Assembly (NCBI RefSeq): GCF_001580045.1
Contig: NZ_LSZP01000060.1
Location: 1-64,000 of the forward strand
From: Cephaloticoccus capnophilus
GTDB lineage: Bacteria > Verrucomicrobiota > Verrucomicrobiia > Opitutales > Opitutaceae
Reading direction: 5' to 3'
Length of the DNA: 64,000 nucleotides
Below, piece by piece: positions 62,478 through 64,000 of the stretch. Numbering within the stretch: position 1 is the stretch's first letter; each line of letters starts with the position of its first letter. The notes below the pieces were generated by a model. That model was not told the origin of the DNA. It saw nothing but the letters and a program-made list of their open reading frames with translations, and did no database searches. The position numbers were made by a program, and so were the translations under genes.

Positions 62478-64000
62478 ATGAAATCCAATGAATTAGAGCG
62501 GCGTGACAGCATATCGCAAATCAACTTAGTAAAGACTGATTCTTACTGGAGTGGTATGGGTTGGAGGGCTTTTAGGCTATTTACACTTATACTTACAGTA
62601 TGTGCGCTGTGGTTGACCATTGAGAATCGATGGGGGAGTAATTTCCAGTTTCCCGTTCGCTATACTGGCGACTCTCATTGTGTTATGGCACTAATTAAAC
62701 TAGTCAAAGAGGGAGACTTAGGGCTTTTTACTTACATCTACACCGACTCACTTGGAGCTCCATTTACTGCTCAATTAAATGACTTCCCCCAGACTGAGCG
62801 AGTGATTATATGGACTGCGGGGCAGATATCTAAAGTAATTGGGCTTATGCCCGCAACAAACGCCATTCTGATGCTATCATGCGCGCTCGGAGCTTCTTCG
62901 TTTTATATAGCAGCGAGACTCTGGAGGGTTCCTCGATTGGCAGCATGGGCTTTGGCTATTGTCTATGCGTTTCTTCCCCAAAGCCAGCGCTCGCTGGATC
63001 ACATAGGAATAGGGTTTACAGGACTTCTCCCACTTCAGTTCTATTGCTGTTGGTATATCGCCACTGCCCAGAAGCTATCGTGGAGGTCATTCCGATTCAG
63101 ACTCACTTTTTTAATTAGCTTACTGAGTGGCTTTTTAAATATCTATTGGGTATTCTTCTTTATCCACCTCTATGCGCTTGCCATCCTGTGCCGAACAGTA
63201 AAATACCGAAAGGGAGTGATAGTTTCGTTCATTCCCTTGGCAGCTACCTGTGTAGCATCCGTGGCATTTATGGCAAGTTTTATCGCCTATAGAGCAAGTT
63301 ATGGAAGAAACCCTGCCGCTCTTATTAGATCTTATTTTGATGCGGAACGATGGGCGCTTAAACCGATAGACCTTTTACTTCCCAACTGGGGCCCCTATAT
63401 TTCCCCCGACTTTTTTTCGAGATACTATGACGGAGGAAGACTGGAGGTAGGAGAGGAATGGTGGGGAGCCTACATTGGTCTCTGCTCTATCGCAGGTCTG
63501 CTTCTCTTGCTTTTAAAGGGAACTCGACGGCAACTAAAAAAGCAAAGCGCCCCCCTACCCTACTTGGCTTTCTGCTGGCTTATTATTTATACCGGCGTCG
63601 GTGGAATCCATGCCATTATCAGTCTGATATTGAACTTTTACGACATACGGGGGATAAATCGATACTCTGAAGCTATTGCGGCACTTGGGCTACTGTATTT
63701 CGCTTTTTCAATCCATAGGGGAATGAGAAACTGGCCTTTCCGAGCCAAGCTTTTCTCCTTAGCCCTACTGGCCCCACTTGCCATACTTGATCAGTCTTTT
63801 AAAATGTACACCTTTCCTTTCAACATTAATTCTTCTATTAAAGAACGAGTCACAGCGGATAGGGGTTTGGCTTCTACCTTGGAAAGTAGGGTCGAGGCAG
63901 GATCCATGATCTACACATTACCTGCCATGGACTTTCCTGAGCCCTTTTTGGGGCGCGGGGCCTCTAGGTTTGGGTCGTCCTTCTATAACTCCATGCGTCC
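62478..64000 (+). CDS. polytopic membrane protein, possibly GT-C type (3' end cut by window)
   Basis: Open from ATG 62478 to the window edge, 507 codons without a stop. The protein has a short cytoplasmic start, then at least nine to ten hydrophobic segments: LFTLILTVCALWL, MLSCALGASSFYIAARLW, LAAWALAIVYAFLP, LISLLSGFLNIYWVFFF, FIPLAATCVASVAFMASF and LCSIAGLLLLLL. A first extracytoplasmic loop RYTGDSHCVMALIKLVKEGD with DSLGAPF and NDFPQTERV recalls GT-C glycosyltransferases and related sugar or lipid-modification membrane proteins. I do not recognise a specific family. Codon use is AT-rich, unlike all genes upstream, which suggests acquisition. Confidence 0.65.
   Translation, partial: MKSNELERRDSISQINLVKTDSYWSGMGWRAFRLFTLILTVCALWLTIENRWGSNFQFPVRYTGDSHCVMALIKLVKEGDLGLFTYIYTDSLGAPFTAQLNDFPQTERVIIWTAGQISKVIGLMPATNAILMLSCALGASSFYIAARLWRVPRLAAWALAIVYAFLPQSQRSLDHIGIGFTGLLPLQFYCCWYIATAQKLSWRSFRFRLTFLISLLSGFLNIYWVFFFIHLYALAILCRTVKYRKGVIVSFIPLAATCVASVAFMASFIAYRASYGRNPAALIRSYFDAERWALKPIDLLLPNWGPYISPDFFSRYYDGGRLEVGEEWWGAYIGLCSIAGLLLLLLKGTRRQLKKQSAPLPYLAFCWLIIYTGVGGIHAIISLILNFYDIRGINRYSEAIAALGLLYFAFSIHRGMRNWPFRAKLFSLALLAPLAILDQSFKMYTFPFNINSSIKERVTADRGLASTLESRVEAGSMIYTLPAMDFPEPFLGRGASRFGSSFYNSMR

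Overview
The window reads as chromosomal DNA from a Gram-negative member of the Verrucomicrobiota, most likely class Opitutia. This is inferred from the mix of LPS genes (gmhA, waaA), a TonB-dependent receptor, a fused secDF, fabV, an exosortase fused to EpsI, a giant PEP-CTERM protein with autotransporter-associated beta-strand repeats, and solitary membrane-anchored sugar-binding proteins. I could not compare it with any database. Most of the window is GC-rich. The first 10 kb is less so, and everything after about 62245 is clearly AT-rich.

Layout. Positions 1-10394 are a carbohydrate-acquisition and keto-sugar region: a GH4 glycosidase (cut by the window edge), a Gfo/Idh/MocA oxidoreductase, two paralogous anchored solute-binding proteins on either side of a glycosyltransferase-like gene and a TonB-dependent receptor, and a 3-keto-disaccharide hydrolase (DUF1080) domain protein. 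Positions 10622-14095 hold a reverse-strand recF-TSUP-yggS-ruvC operon. Forward genes gmhA, a cyclophilin and folA follow, then reverse rnk-like and ndk genes and two reverse tRNAs (Glu-CTC, Arg-ACG). Positions 17574-22459 are the reverse operon yajC-secDF-recJ. Next come speA (+), hrpB (-), typA (+), a phosphoesterase (-) and a redoxin (-), then exosortase-EpsI (+), fabV (+) and an Fsr-like MFS exporter (-). Positions 35932-43940 are a forward run: parA, two ABC-2 permeases, rnc, mfd, and a SurA-like chaperone; the last three are translationally coupled by ATGA overlaps. The 4.0-kb PEP-CTERM gene (44305-48345, -) follows. Then come a reverse operon fabF-waaA-SNF2 helicase-ClC channel and a forward operon HIT-phoH-HD phosphohydrolase-ybeY-DUF502. 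The window ends in an AT-rich, incomplete polytopic membrane gene.

The most unusual content is repetitive. A roughly 360-bp element with terminal inverted repeats of about 42 bp and three internal hairpins occurs as two full copies (43941-44303 and 48519-48879) in opposite orientation on either side of the PEP-CTERM gene. A left-half copy lies at 61999-62244 and scrambled remnants at 14098-14290. Hairpin stems differ between copies by paired, compensating changes while the loops stay constant. The copies abut or overlap stop codons. A related family of 13-19 bp micro-palindromes with variable stems and a small set of loops (TGC/GCA, AGT/ACT, TGCGC) is scattered over the window. They lie at gene starts, at gene ends and in frame inside genes (mfd, the SNF2 gene, recJ, waaA, probably rnc). 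No transposase, CRISPR array, rRNA gene or phage gene was seen.
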